This document shows, in pieces, positions 34,134 to 43,056 of a DNA stretch of 64,000 nt. Every line of letters starts with the position of its first letter. The stretch's first letter is position 1. The notes below the pieces were generated by a model. That model saw nothing but the letters and a program-made list of their open reading frames with translations, had not been told where the DNA came from and did not search any database. This DNA comes from Nonomuraea typhae (lineage in GTDB: Bacteria; Actinomycetota; Actinomycetes; Streptosporangiales; Streptosporangiaceae), in NCBI RefSeq assembly GCF_009760925.1, contig NZ_VRLV01000019.1, positions 124,001 to 188,000 on the forward strand, written 5' to 3'. The translations under genes were made by a program, and so were the position numbers.

Positions 34134-35642
34134 GTGAGCACGTCGGCGGTCGAACCAGGCACTCGCCTCGCCGAGCGCTTCCGCCTGGAAGACCGCGTGA
34201 GCGAATCCGACGGCGCCACCCTGTGGAAGGCCATCGACGAGATCCTCGCCCGCCCGGTCGCCGTCCTCACCTTCGCCCCCGACTTCCCGCGGGTGCAGGA
34301 GGTCGTCACCGCCGCCCGGGCCGCCAGCCGCCTCACCGACCCGCGCCTGACCCAGGTCTTCGACGCCGCCCAGGACGAGGATCACGCCTACGTCGTGAGC
34401 GAGTGGGTGACCGGCGAGTCGCTGTCGGACCTGCTGGCCGCCGGGCCGCTGGATCCCGAGCGGGCCGCCGGTCTGGTGGCCGAGGCGGCCGAGGCGATCG
34501 CGCACGCGCACGAGGCCAGCCTCTACCACCTGTGCCTGCGCCCGGCCCACCTGGTGTGGACGACCGGCAACACGGTCAAGGTCCTGGGCGTGGCGGTCGA
34601 CGCCGCGCTGGCCGGGCTCACCACCGACCACCCCGGGCACGAGGACGCCGAAGGGCTCGGCCGGCTGCTGTACGCCGGGCTGACCGGCCACTGGCCCGGC
34701 GACGAGGACGAGGGCGGGCTGCCCGCCGCGCCGATGATCGACGGCCACTTCGCCACGCCCCGGCAGGTGACCGCGGGCGTGCCCGGGTTCCTGGACACCG
34801 TGACCGTGCGCGCCACGCTGCCCGAGTCCCGCAGGGGACAGCCCGCGCTGGCCAGCCCGGCGGAGGTGGCCGAGGCGCTGGCCGACGTGCCACGGCCGAT
34901 GCCGGTCTCCCTGCCCTACGCGGCGGCGCCGTCGGTGACCATCACGAGCTCCCCTTCCGAGGGCCTCGACACGCGGCGCGACACCCCGCCGCCCACGATG
35001 ATGCCGATGCGGCCGCCGCCCCGGCAGCGTGGCAGCCTGCTCAACCGGCTGCTCATGACCGTGGTGGTGCTCCTGGTCATCGCGGCGGTGGGCGTCGGCG
35101 CCTGGACGATCGGGCGCAGCCTCGGCAGCCCGTCGGAGCTCGACGTGGGCGGCGGCGAGCAGCCCAGCACGTCGAAGCCGGCTCCGGCCGAGGTCCAGGT
35201 GGTCAAGCCGGCCAAGGCCGACGGCTTCGACCCGCTGGGCGACGGCGCGGAGAAGCCCGAGCGCGCCTCGGCGGCCATCGACGGCAAGCCCAGCACGTTC
35301 TGGAAGACCGAGAACTACAACGACGCCGACCTCGGCGGGCTCAAGGACGGCGTCGGCCTTCTGCTCGACATGGGCAAGCCGGTCCAGGTGAGCGACGTGG
35401 TGGCGACGCTCTCCCAGGCGGGGGGCGCCGACGTCGAGCTCAAGGTGGGCGACTCACGCGACCTGGGCGCGCTCAAGACGGTGGCCAAGCAGAAGGAGGG
35501 ATCGGGAAAGATCACTCTGACGCCCGATCAGCCCGCAAGCGGTCAGTACGTTTTGATCTGGTTTACCCGTGTTCCTGCGGACGAGGGCGGGTTTCATGGC
35601 ACCATCTATGACGTAGTAGTGCATTCTCCAGGATCAGCGTAA
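34134..35642 (+). CDS. Membrane pseudokinase (MviN partner-like)
   Basis: 502 residues. Residues 1-270 have a protein-kinase fold with degenerate motifs: the catalytic loop is HLCLRPAHLVW in place of HRD-K-N and no DFG is visible, so it is a pseudokinase. A Pro-rich linker follows, a membrane helix at about 301-323 (LLMTVVVLLVIAAVGVGAW), and an extracellular discoidin-like beta domain (ASAAIDGKPSTFWKTENYNDADLGG...GFHGTIYDVVVHS). This matches the pseudokinase and extracellular halves of mycobacterial MviN. GTG 34134 with GAGAAGG. Confidence 0.9.
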   Translation: MSTSAVEPGTRLAERFRLEDRVSESDGATLWKAIDEILARPVAVLTFAPDFPRVQEVVTAARAASRLTDPRLTQVFDAAQDEDHAYVVSEWVTGESLSDLLAAGPLDPERAAGLVAEAAEAIAHAHEASLYHLCLRPAHLVWTTGNTVKVLGVAVDAALAGLTTDHPGHEDAEGLGRLLYAGLTGHWPGDEDEGGLPAAPMIDGHFATPRQVTAGVPGFLDTVTVRATLPESRRGQPALASPAEVAEALADVPRPMPVSLPYAAAPSVTITSSPSEGLDTRRDTPPPTMMPMRPPPRQRGSLLNRLLMTVVVLLVIAAVGVGAWTIGRSLGSPSELDVGGGEQPSTSKPAPAEVQVVKPAKADGFDPLGDGAEKPERASAAIDGKPSTFWKTENYNDADLGGLKDGVGLLLDMGKPVQVSDVVATLSQAGGADVELKVGDSRDLGALKTVAKQKEGSGKITLTPDQPASGQYVLIWFTRVPADEGGFHGTIYDVVVHSPGSA

Positions 35643-35656
35643 TCAGGAACCCCCTT

Positions 35657-36283
35657 GTGAATTCCCCACCCGAGACACCTTCAAGCGCCGGGCGCTCCGA
35701 TGCGGAGCTGCTGACCGCGCACATCAACGGGGATCCACATGCGTTCAGCGAGATAGTCAAGAGGCACCGGGACCGCATGTGGGCGGTCGCCCTGCGCACC
35801 CTGGGCGATCCCGACGAGGCGGCCGACGCCGTACAAGATGCCTTTGTCTCTGCCTATCGCAAGGCCGCCACGTTCCGTGGCGAAGCGGCCGTCACCACCT
35901 GGCTGCACCGAATCGTGGTCAACGCCTGCCTCGACCGGATGCGCCGCAAGTCGGTCCGCCCGGTGGCTGACGACGAGCTCATCGAGGCCGCCGAACGCGA
36001 CACCCCGATGCCCGACCAGACCCTCGAACGTGAAGTCTCCATGGAGGTTTCGGCTGCCCTGAAGCTGCTGCCGGCCGACCAGCGCGCCGCGCTCGTCCTG
36101 GTCGACATGATGGGCTATTCCGTCGAAGACGCAGCTCAGGTGCTCGAAGTGCCCAGCGGCACGGTGAAAAGCCGGTGTGCGCGGGGCCGCGCGAAACTTG
36201 CCCCAATTCTTTCGCATCTGCGGAACCGATCGGACCTCACTCGCGTCTCATCCGCGAAGGGAGCAGAACTTCGTGACGGGTGA
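35657..36283 (+). CDS. sigM: ECF RNA polymerase sigma factor SigM
   Basis: 208 residues. Region 2 (HAFSEIVKRHRDRMWAVALRTLGDPDEAADAVQDAFVSAYRKAATFRGEAAVTTWLHRIVVNACLDRMRRK) and region 4 (LKLLPADQRAALVLVDMMGYSVEDAAQVLEVPSGTVKSRCARGRAKL). The place between murJ/pseudokinase and trxB is that of SigM in related genomes. GTG 35657 with AGGAA. Overlaps its anti-sigma gene by 11 bp. Expected to drive envelope-stress genes. Confidence 0.94.
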   Translation: MNSPPETPSSAGRSDAELLTAHINGDPHAFSEIVKRHRDRMWAVALRTLGDPDEAADAVQDAFVSAYRKAATFRGEAAVTTWLHRIVVNACLDRMRRKSVRPVADDELIEAAERDTPMPDQTLEREVSMEVSAALKLLPADQRAALVLVDMMGYSVEDAAQVLEVPSGTVKSRCARGRAKLAPILSHLRNRSDLTRVSSAKGAELRDG

Positions 36284-37157
36284 TACGCACTACGACCTAG
36301 AGATCCTCGCGGAACTCGCCGAGGGTCTCCTAGACGTCGGCACGGCGCGCCAAGTACGCGAACACCTCGCGGTGTGCACCCCCTGTGGGGCGCTGCTGGC
36401 AGACCTGGCGGCGGTTCGCGAGGTACTCGCGGCGACTCCCACCCCGGCCATGCCGATGGGTGTCGCGCTACGCATCGACAAGGCGCTGGCCGCCGAAGCC
36501 GAGCGTTCCGGCGGCAGAGTCGGACTCGCCGAAGCGCCCGACTGGAACGAGCTCATGCGGGACGCCCCATGGGAAACGGCCGCCGAGGCGCCGGAGCCCG
36601 TGCGCCTCGGGGTGGTCTCCGATGACGGCACCATCGTGCCCGCGGCTCCGTCCAGGAGGTCGGCTGCACGACGGCGCCGGTGGGCCCTGCCCGCTGCCGC
36701 GTCCGCCGCCGCCGCGGCCGTCGTGGTCGGCACCGCCGTACTGTCGAGCGGGATGTTGTCGGCGGGCGGGGGGAGCAACAGCAGCGGCGGGCCGTCCGTC
36801 GTCGCCCAGCCGTCCACGCCCTCGCGGCCCCCGCTGAAGAGCCTCGGGTACGCGCTGACCGACAGCGACCACAACTACAGCGACACCGACCTCAAGCAGC
36901 CGCTGAAGGACTTCTTCGGCCCGGCGCCGATCCTCCAGGGCGACGCCGGCACCCGTGACAACGTCACCAAGTGCGTGAGCAGGGTGGCGGCGCGCACGAA
37001 GCTGAAGACGTTCGCCGTCGACACGGGCCAGTACAACGGCTCGGAGGCGCTCATCGTCGCATCCTGGAAGGACCGGGCCAGGAACAAGCTCCGCCTCGAC
37101 GTCGTCGACCCCTTCAACTGCGATGGCCTTCGCAAGGCGAGCATCGGCCGCTGGTAA
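36273..37157 (+). CDS. Anti-sigma factor for SigM (zinc-type, membrane)
   Basis: 294 residues. Cytoplasmic ZAS-like domain with H31-x3-C35-x2-C38 (REHLAVCTPCG), then a membrane helix at about 136-158 and a Ser/Pro-rich extracellular domain with two Cys (TKCVSRV and FNCDGL) that could form a disulfide. GTG 36273, GAAGGGAG upstream, inside the end of sigM. It should hold SigM at the membrane until stress. Confidence 0.9.
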   Translation: MTGDTHYDLEILAELAEGLLDVGTARQVREHLAVCTPCGALLADLAAVREVLAATPTPAMPMGVALRIDKALAAEAERSGGRVGLAEAPDWNELMRDAPWETAAEAPEPVRLGVVSDDGTIVPAAPSRRSAARRRRWALPAAASAAAAAVVVGTAVLSSGMLSAGGGSNSSGGPSVVAQPSTPSRPPLKSLGYALTDSDHNYSDTDLKQPLKDFFGPAPILQGDAGTRDNVTKCVSRVAARTKLKTFAVDTGQYNGSEALIVASWKDRARNKLRLDVVDPFNCDGLRKASIGRW

Positions 37158-37172
37158 GCGAAACCCCGCGTC

Positions 37173-37194
37173 AGAGCCCACTTCGGTGGGCTCT
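37173..37194 (+). terminator. Terminator after the anti-sigma gene
   Basis: Perfect 9-bp stem AGAGCCCAC / GTGGGCTCT with a TTCG tetraloop, followed by TTCGTTTT. It separates the sigM operon from trxBA. Confidence 0.92.
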
Positions 37195-37214
37195 TTCGTT
37201 TTGTGGGCAGGGTC

Positions 37215-37241
37215 GGGAATCACGGCGGCCTAGGATCTGTT
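37215..37241 (+). promoter_or_regulatory. SigR-type promoter of trxBA
   Basis: GGGAAT at 37215-37220 and GTT at 37239-37241 are separated by exactly 18 bases, the form known for SigR (disulfide stress) promoters, including trxB, in Streptomyces. It lies 39 bp before the trxB start. sigR itself is not in this window. Confidence 0.75.
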
Positions 37242-37279
37242 GACGCACAGGCAGCAGCACACGAGGAGGCGCGAGAGCG

Positions 37280-38212
37280 TTGAGCGACGTTCGTAACGTG
37301 ATCATCATCGGGTCCGGTCCCGCTGGGTACACCGCGGCCGTCTACTCCGCGCGCGCCGAACTCAAGCCGCTGGTCTTCGAGGGTTCCGTGACCGCGGGCG
37401 GCGCGCTCATGAACACCACCGACGTGGAAAACTTCCCCGGTTTCCCCGACGGCATCATGGGTCCCGACCTCATGGACAACCTGCGCAAGCAGGCGGAGCG
37501 GTTCGGCGCCGAGCTGGTGGCCGACGACGTGATCGAGGTGGACCTCGAGGCCAACCCCAAGGTGGTCAAGACCTACACCGATACGTACTACGCGACGTCG
37601 GTCATCCTCGCGATGGGCTCCGGCTACCGCGAGCTCGGGCTGGAGAACGAGAAGCGGCTGTCCGGCCGCGGCGTGTCCTGGTGCGCCACCTGCGACGGGT
37701 TCTTCTTCCGGCAGAAGGACATCGTGGTCGTGGGCGGCGGCGACACCGCCATGGAGGAGGCCACGTTCCTGACCCGGTTCGGGCGGATGGTCACCGTGGT
37801 GCACCGCCGTGACGAGCTGCGCGCCAGCAAGATCATGCAGGAGCGCGCGTTCGCCAACGACAAGATCCGCTTCGTCTGGGACACCGAGGTCGTGGACGTC
37901 CTCGGCGCCGACAAGGTCGAGGCGGTCAAGCTGCGCAACGTCAAGACCGGCGAGGAGAGCGAGCTGGCCACCGACGCGCTGTTCCTCGCGATCGGCCACG
38001 ACCCGCGTACCGACCTGGTCAAGGGCCAGATCGACCTGGACGAGGACGGCTACATCAAGGTCGCCGCGCCCACCACCGCCACCAACATCGAGGGCGTCTT
38101 CGCCGCGGGCGACGTCGTCGACCACATCTACCGGCAGGCCATCACCGCGGCCGGGACCGGCTGCTCGGCCTCGCTCGACTCCGAGCGCTGGCTCGCCACC
38201 CACGAGAACTAA
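37280..38212 (+). CDS. trxB: Thioredoxin reductase
   Basis: 310 residues. FAD-binding [33 protein letters not shown]-binding [16 protein letters not shown], redox pair Cys135-AT-Cys138 (CATCDGFFF). Transfers electrons from NADPH to thioredoxin. TTG start 37280 chosen with GAGGAG about 11 nt upstream. Followed 11 bp later by trxA. Confidence 0.98.
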   Translation: MSDVRNVIIIGSGPAGYTAAVYSARAELKPLVFEGSVTAGGALMNTTDVENFPGFPDGIMGPDLMDNLRKQAERFGAELVADDVIEVDLEANPKVVKTYTDTYYATSVILAMGSGYRELGLENEKRLSGRGVSWCATCDGFFFRQKDIVVVGGGDTAMEEATFLTRFGRMVTVVHRRDELRASKIMQERAFANDKIRFVWDTEVVDVLGADKVEAVKLRNVKTGEESELATDALFLAIGHDPRTDLVKGQIDLDEDGYIKVAAPTTATNIEGVFAAGDVVDHIYRQAITAAGTGCSASLDSERWLATHEN

Positions 38213-38223
38213 GGAGCGCAACC

Positions 38224-38538
38224 GTGAAGGCAGTAACCGACGCCACCTTCGAGGCAGAGGTCCTCAAGAGCGACAAGCCGGTGCTGGTCGACTTCTGGGC
38301 CGAGTGGTGCGGGCCGTGCCGTCAGGTCGCGCCCATCCTCGAGGAGATCTACAAGGAGTACGGCGACAAGCTCGAGATCGTCAAGCTGAACATCGACGAG
38401 AATCCGAACGTGCCGCGTGACTACGGCGTTCTGCAGATCCCCACGATGAACGTCTTCAAGGACGGCGAGGTGGTCAAGCAGATCATCGGCGCCAAGCCGA
38501 AGAGGCTGCTGCTGGCCGAGCTCGACGGCATCATCTAG
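38224..38538 (+). CDS. trxA: Thioredoxin
   Basis: 104 residues. Active site WCGPC with Cys29 and Cys32, cis-Pro in [10 protein letters not shown]. Reduces protein disulfides; substrate of the upstream reductase. GTG 38224 with AAGGAG. Confidence 0.98.
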   Translation: MKAVTDATFEAEVLKSDKPVLVDFWAEWCGPCRQVAPILEEIYKEYGDKLEIVKLNIDENPNVPRDYGVLQIPTMNVFKDGEVVKQIIGAKPKRLLLAELDGII

Positions 38539-38550
38539 GCCGGTTCGCAG

Positions 38551-38580
38551 AGGGCGCCCGTTTCCCGGGCGCCCTTTTTG
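38551..38580 (+). terminator. Terminator of trxBA
   Basis: Perfect 10-bp stem AGGGCGCCCG (38551-38560) and complement (38566-38575), loop TTTCC, then a T run. Strong intrinsic terminator. Confidence 0.95.
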
Positions 38581-38641
38581 CTGGATACGTAGCTGATACA
38601 CGCCTGAGATAGCCTCACCAGCATGCCTGCTTTGAGAACCG

Positions 38642-39319
38642 ATGTCTGATTCCGCCGCCTCGCTCCTCCTCGTAGAGGACGACGAAGTGATCCGCAAGAC
38701 GGTCGTGATGACCCTCGAGCGGTACGGCTACGCCGTCTCGGCGGCCGGTGACGGGCTGACCGGACTCGAGCTCTTCCGGGCGGGCGGGCACGACCTGCTC
38801 CTGCTGGACGTCATGCTGCCCGGCCTGGACGGCATCGGCCTGTGCCGCAAGGTCAGGGAGACCAGCGTGGTGCCGATCCTGATGATGTCGGCCAGAGGCG
38901 ACGCGCTGGACGTCGTCTCCGGGCTGGAGGCGGGCGCGGACGACTACGTGGTCAAGCCCTTCGACACGGTCGTGCTGGTGGCCCGGATCCGCTCGCTGCT
39001 GCGCCGCTCCGCCATCGCCGCGCCGCCCGCGGAGTCCATGGTGGTCTTCGGCGACCTGCGCATCGACCTGGCCGGGCTGGAGGTCACGCTGGCCGGCCGG
39101 CCCGTCGCGCTCGCGCCCACCGAGCTGCGGCTGCTGCTGGAGTTCGCCGCCAGCCCCGGGATCGTGCTCGACCGGCACCACCTGCTGCGCGAGGTCTGGG
39201 ACTACGGCTGGGACGGCGACAGCCGCGTCGTCGACCTGTGCGTGCAGCGGCTGCGCAAGAAGATCGGGGCCGACCGCATCGAGACCGTGCGCGGCTTCGG
39301 CTACAAGTTGCGCCGATGA
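38642..39319 (+). CDS. OmpR-type response regulator
   Basis: 225 residues. Receiver with LLLVEDDEVIRKTV, phospho-Asp in DLLLLDVMLPGLDG and Lys in DDYVVKPF; C-terminal winged helix (LAPTELRLLLEFAASPGIVLDRHHLLREVWDYGWDGDSRVVDLCVQRLRKKIG). Stop overlaps the kinase start. Target genes unknown. Confidence 0.96.
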   Translation: MSDSAASLLLVEDDEVIRKTVVMTLERYGYAVSAAGDGLTGLELFRAGGHDLLLLDVMLPGLDGIGLCRKVRETSVVPILMMSARGDALDVVSGLEAGADDYVVKPFDTVVLVARIRSLLRRSAIAAPPAESMVVFGDLRIDLAGLEVTLAGRPVALAPTELRLLLEFAASPGIVLDRHHLLREVWDYGWDGDSRVVDLCVQRLRKKIGADRIETVRGFGYKLRR

Positions 39320-40512
39320 TGAACTGGCGCTCGCTGCGGTGGAAGATCGCCCTGCTCACCGCAGCCGCGAGCTGCGCGGTCACGGTCGTGGTCGGGGTGC
39401 TGGTCCACCAGTCGACCTTCCGCTGGCTGGTCACGGCCGGCGAGCAGGACGCCTACCGGGCCCTCGACGAGGCCGTCGCCGAGCACGACGTCACGCTGAC
39501 GGAGGAGATCCCCGAGCCGCTGCGCGCGATGCTGCCCCTCGGCGGCACCCACTACTGGTACGACGACCGCAAGCCCGACCAGCCCTGGATGTGGGCAGGG
39601 CGGCTCACGCCCAACGGTGACATGATCGCCGTGAAGATGGACATGGGGGCGCGCGAGCTCAGCCTCAAGGCGCTGGACCGGCACATCGTCATGGTCGCGC
39701 TGGCCACCCTGGCCGTCATCGTCCCCGTCTCCGCCCTGGCCGCCGAACTGCCCACGCGGCGCCTGCGCAGGGTCGCCCAGACCGCCCGCCGTATCGCGGA
39801 CGGAGACCTGGACGCCCGGATCGGCGGCTCCACCCGGTCCGGTGACGAGATCGCGGAGATCTCCGCCGCGGTCGACTCCATGGCCGGGTCACTGCAGCAC
39901 ATGCTGCTCAGCGAGCAGCGCTTCACCGCCGACGTCGCGCACGAGCTGCGCACCCCCGTCATGGGGCTGATGACCTCGGCCGAGCTGCTGCCGGAGGGCG
40001 AGAGCACCGACCTGGTCCGCGACCGGGTACGCGTGCTGCGGACCCTCGTGGAGCACCTGCTGGAGATCTCCCGCCTGGACGCGGGGGCCGAACGGGCCGA
40101 CCTGCTCCTCGTGCCCGTCGGCGAAGTGGTCACCGAGTCGGTCCGGCGCACCGGGCTTCAGGCGTCCGTCACCGTCACCGGCACGCCGATGGTGCGGACC
40201 GACCCCCGGCGGCTGGACCGGATCATCGCCAACCTCGTCATCAACGCCCATCGGCACGGGCGGGCGCCGGTGGAGGTCACCGTGGACCAGGACCGCGTGA
40301 TCGTGCGCGACCACGGGAGCGGCTTTCCCGCGTCCCTGCTGGAGCACGGGCCGCAGCGCTTCCGCACCGGGGACGCCGCACGCGGCCGGGGGCACGGGCT
40401 CGGGCTGGCCATCGCGGCCGGGCAGGCCCAGGTGATCGGAGCCTCGCTCGAGCTGGTCAACTCGGGCGGGGCGGTGGCTGTCGTCCGGTTTGGTACGGCC
40501 GGCCGTACGTGA
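39316..40512 (+). CDS. Two-component sensor histidine kinase
   Basis: 398 residues. Two membrane helices (about 10-32 and 124-145) flank an extracellular sensor of roughly 90 residues. HAMP follows, then HisKA with phospho-His209 (FTADVAHELRTPVMGL), N-box NLVINAHRHG, and G boxes VRDHGSGFP and RGRGHGLGLAIA. ATGA overlap with its regulator. The signal is unknown. Confidence 0.95.
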   Translation: MMNWRSLRWKIALLTAAASCAVTVVVGVLVHQSTFRWLVTAGEQDAYRALDEAVAEHDVTLTEEIPEPLRAMLPLGGTHYWYDDRKPDQPWMWAGRLTPNGDMIAVKMDMGARELSLKALDRHIVMVALATLAVIVPVSALAAELPTRRLRRVAQTARRIADGDLDARIGGSTRSGDEIAEISAAVDSMAGSLQHMLLSEQRFTADVAHELRTPVMGLMTSAELLPEGESTDLVRDRVRVLRTLVEHLLEISRLDAGAERADLLLVPVGEVVTESVRRTGLQASVTVTGTPMVRTDPRRLDRIIANLVINAHRHGRAPVEVTVDQDRVIVRDHGSGFPASLLEHGPQRFRTGDAARGRGHGLGLAIAAGQAQVIGASLELVNSGGAVAVVRFGTAGRT

Positions 40513-40537
40513 GGCTGCTCTTGGGGCTGTAGGGGTC

Positions 40538-41155
40538 TCAGACGGGACGCAGGGCCCTTTCCGGACTCATGGAGCCCAGGAGGCGCTCCAAGGCCACCTC
40601 GACGTCCTCACGCCACGAGACGGCGGTCTTGAGCTCCAGCCGGAGCCTTGGGAAACGGAGATGTGGCCGCACCGTTTTGAACCCGACCGAAAGCAGGTAG
40701 TCGGCGGGCACCACGCAGCTCGGTTTCTCCCACTTCAGGTCCCCGAACGCCTCGATGGCCTTCACGCCCCGGCGGGTGAGGTCCTTGGCCACTCCCTGGA
40801 TCAGCATGCGGCCCAGGCCGCCGCCGGAGAACTCCGGGATGATGTGGGCCGTCATCAGCAACACCGCGTCCGCGCTCACCGGCGAGGTCGGGAAGGCCAC
40901 CGAGCGCGGGCTGTAGAGCGGCGGGCTGTAGAGCACGAACCCCGCCGGAACCCCGTCAACATAGACGATCTTCCCGCAGCTGCCCCACTCCAGGAGCGTG
41001 CCGGAGATCCACGCCTCTTTCTCCAGCCCCGGGTCGCCTGAGTCCACCGCCCGCTCCCCGCTGACCGGGTCGAGCTCCCAGTGCACACAGCGCCGGCAGC
41101 GCCGCGGCAGATCATCAAGATTGTCCAGGGTGATGTTGACCAGCCGACGTGACAA
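40538..41155 (-). CDS. GNAT-family N-acetyltransferase
   Basis: 205 residues. A Cys pair near the N-terminus (RRCRRCVHWELDP) and the acetyl-CoA region AVLLMTAHIIPEFSGGGLGRMLIQGVAKDLTRRGVKAIEAFG support a GNAT fold. TTG 41155 is the first usable codon, as a TAG lies immediately before it in frame. Convergent with the kinase gene. Acceptor unknown. Confidence 0.82.
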   Translation of the reverse strand: MSRRLVNITLDNLDDLPRRCRRCVHWELDPVSGERAVDSGDPGLEKEAWISGTLLEWGSCGKIVYVDGVPAGFVLYSPPLYSPRSVAFPTSPVSADAVLLMTAHIIPEFSGGGLGRMLIQGVAKDLTRRGVKAIEAFGDLKWEKPSCVVPADYLLSVGFKTVRPHLRFPRLRLELKTAVSWREDVEVALERLLGSMSPERALRPV

Positions 41156-41308
41156 CTAGGCCCCAATCGTTGACCCGGAAAAGCGCGCGAAAACCGCGCC
41201 TCCAGCTGGCATCGTAGCCCAGTGACGAAGCTGGGAGCGGGTGCACGGCGATCGTGCCCCGTCACGTACTCTGGTCTCTCGGCTCAATTAACACCTAGGA
41301 GGTGGACC

Positions 41309-42634
41309 GTGACAGAAGAGCAGGATCACGGTCAGACGCCCGCGACCCAAGGGTCGCGCATCGACGCCTACGTCGATCGGTACGCCGCGCGAGCTACCGG
41401 GATGGTCGCCTCCGAGATCCGAGCTCTTTTCGCCGTCGCGTCGAGGCCCGAGGTGGTCTCGCTCGCCGGCGGCATGCCGTACGTCACGGCCCTTCCCCTC
41501 GACATGGTCGGCGAGCTCGTCTCCGACCTGGTCACCCGGCGCGGCCCCGTCGCCCTGCAGTACGGCTCGGGCCAGGGCGACCCGCATCTGCGCGAGCAGA
41601 TCTGCGAGGTCATGCGCCTGGAGGGAATCGAGGCCGGGGCGGACGACGTCGTCGTGACCGTCGGCTCCCAGCAGGCCCTCGACCTGATCACCCGCATCTT
41701 CATCGATCCGGGCGACGTGGTCCTGGCCGAAGGCCCTTCCTACGTGGGTGCCCTGGGCACTTTCAGTGCATACCAGGCCAAAGTGGTGCATATCAGCATG
41801 GATGACCAGGGGCTTGTCCCCGAGTCGCTGGCCCAGACCATCTACGCCCTTCAGGCCGCCGGGAACACCATCAAGTTCCTCTACACGATCCCCACCTTCC
41901 ACAACCCCGGGGGCGTCACCCTCAACGCCGCCCGCCGCCAGCAGGTGCTCGACATCTGCCAGCGCGCCGGCATCCTCATCGTCGAGGACAACCCCTACGG
42001 GCTGCTCGGCTTCGACGGCGACCCCATGCGGGCGCTCCGGGCCGACAATCCCGACGGAGTCGTGTATCTCGGGTCGTTCTCCAAGACGCTGGCTCCCGGC
42101 TTCCGCGTGGGGTGGGCGCTGGCGCCGCACGCCATCCGGGACAAGCTCGTGCTCGCGATGGAGTCCGCGGTCCTGTCCCACTCGTCGTTCACCCAGCTCG
42201 CCGTGGGGCAGTACCTGGCCACGCAGCCCTGGCGCGAGCAGATCAAGACGTTCCGCGAGCTCTACCGGGAACGCCGCGACGCCCTGCTCGACGCCCTCGA
42301 CGACCTGATGCCCACCGGCGTCACATGGACCCGCCCCGGCGGCGGCTTCTTCGTCTGGGCCACCCTGCCGGAGGGCCTGGACTCCAAGGCCATCCTTCCC
42401 CGGGCCGTGGCCGAGCGGGTCGCCTTCGTCCCCGGGACCGGGTTCTTCAGCGACGGCAGCGGCAGCCGGCAGATGCGCCTGTCGTACTGCTACCCGCAGC
42501 CGGACCGGATCCGGGAGGGCGTCCGACGCCTGGCGGGGGTCATCGAAGGCGAACTCCAACTCCGCGACACCTTCGGCACCGCCACGCCACCGGGGCATCC
42601 GGGCGTGGACACGCCTGGGCCGGATCTGGCCTAG
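41309..42634 (+). CDS. PLP-dependent aminotransferase, class I/II
   Basis: 441 residues. SLAGGMPYVTALPLDMV, LQYGSGQGDPHLREQICEVM, TVGSQQALDLITRIFIDPGDVVLAEGPSYVGAL, PTFHNPGGVT, EDNPYGLLGFDG, and YLGSFSKTLAPGFRVGW containing the PLP lysine. Resembles 2-aminoadipate/aromatic aminotransferases, without the MocR DNA-binding domain. GTG 41309 with a perfect AGGAGGT. Confidence 0.92.
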   Translation: MTEEQDHGQTPATQGSRIDAYVDRYAARATGMVASEIRALFAVASRPEVVSLAGGMPYVTALPLDMVGELVSDLVTRRGPVALQYGSGQGDPHLREQICEVMRLEGIEAGADDVVVTVGSQQALDLITRIFIDPGDVVLAEGPSYVGALGTFSAYQAKVVHISMDDQGLVPESLAQTIYALQAAGNTIKFLYTIPTFHNPGGVTLNAARRQQVLDICQRAGILIVEDNPYGLLGFDGDPMRALRADNPDGVVYLGSFSKTLAPGFRVGWALAPHAIRDKLVLAMESAVLSHSSFTQLAVGQYLATQPWREQIKTFRELYRERRDALLDALDDLMPTGVTWTRPGGGFFVWATLPEGLDSKAILPRAVAERVAFVPGTGFFSDGSGSRQMRLSYCYPQPDRIREGVRRLAGVIEGELQLRDTFGTATPPGHPGVDTPGPDLA

Positions 42635-42658
42635 GCGGGTCTCGGGGGCTCCGTCCCC

Positions 42659-42703
42659 TGCGGAGGTCTCGTCCCTGCGGAGGTCTTGTCCTCTGCGGAG
42701 GTC
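42659..42703. repeat. TGCGGAGGTC direct repeats (3 copies)
   Basis: Copies at 42659-42668, 42676-42685 and 42694-42703, spaced 17 and 18 bp. Just downstream of the aminotransferase stop. Confidence 0.75.
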
Positions 42704-42754
42704 GCTGTCCCCCTGCTGGGGTCGTGGGCCCCCGTGGGACTCCATCCTCTTCAG

Positions 42755-42786
42755 GGGTTCGCCTCTTCAAGGGTTCGCCTCTTCAG
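42755..42786. repeat. 16-bp tandem repeat (2 copies)
   Basis: GGGTTCGCCTCTTCA plus one base at 42755-42770 and 42771-42786, with a partial copy (CTCTTCAG) just before. Confidence 0.8.
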
Positions 42787-42982
42787 GGGCCGGCTCGAGT
42801 TCTGCGGCGTGGTGAGGACTCGGGTCGGGCCCCTCAGGCTTGAGCGCTTCCTGGACCGCCCTGTTCATCCCGCTCGTGCCACCCCGGCTCACCCGGGAAT
42901 GCGCCCGCCCGGCCGTGTACGGGCGGGCGGTGTGCGCCTGTACGGTTGGACAGCGCGCACGCGGCGGGCAGGCGGCGTACAG

Positions 42983-43030
42983 ATGGGCGTTCAAGTGGGC
43001 GTTCAAGTGGGCGTTCAAGTGGGCGTTCAG
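42983..43030. repeat. 12-bp tandem repeat (4 copies)
   Basis: Unit GTGGGCGTTCAA at 42983-42994, 42995-43006, 43007-43018 and 43019-43030; the first and last copies differ by one base each. Ends 26 bp before the start codon of the ligase gene, inside its presumed leader. Confidence 0.9.
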
Positions 43031-43056
43031 GCGGCGGGATCTGCGGAGGGGAAGAG

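Larger units (their letters stand above)
42635..43056. other. Repeat-rich intergenic region before the ATP-grasp ligase gene
   Basis: 422 bp with no convincing gene. It contains three unrelated sets of short direct repeats (listed separately). A TACGGT hexamer near 42949 may be a -10. Reading frames through the repeats (Trp-Ala-Phe-Lys or Asn-Ala-His-Leu repeats) are products of the 12-bp period. Confidence 0.5.

Noticed and set aside
42767-43018. Minus-strand frame starting with Asn-Ala-His-Leu repeats
   Set aside because: The repeat arises from the 12-bp DNA repeat read in one frame; no start signals, and the sense frames are equally repetitive.
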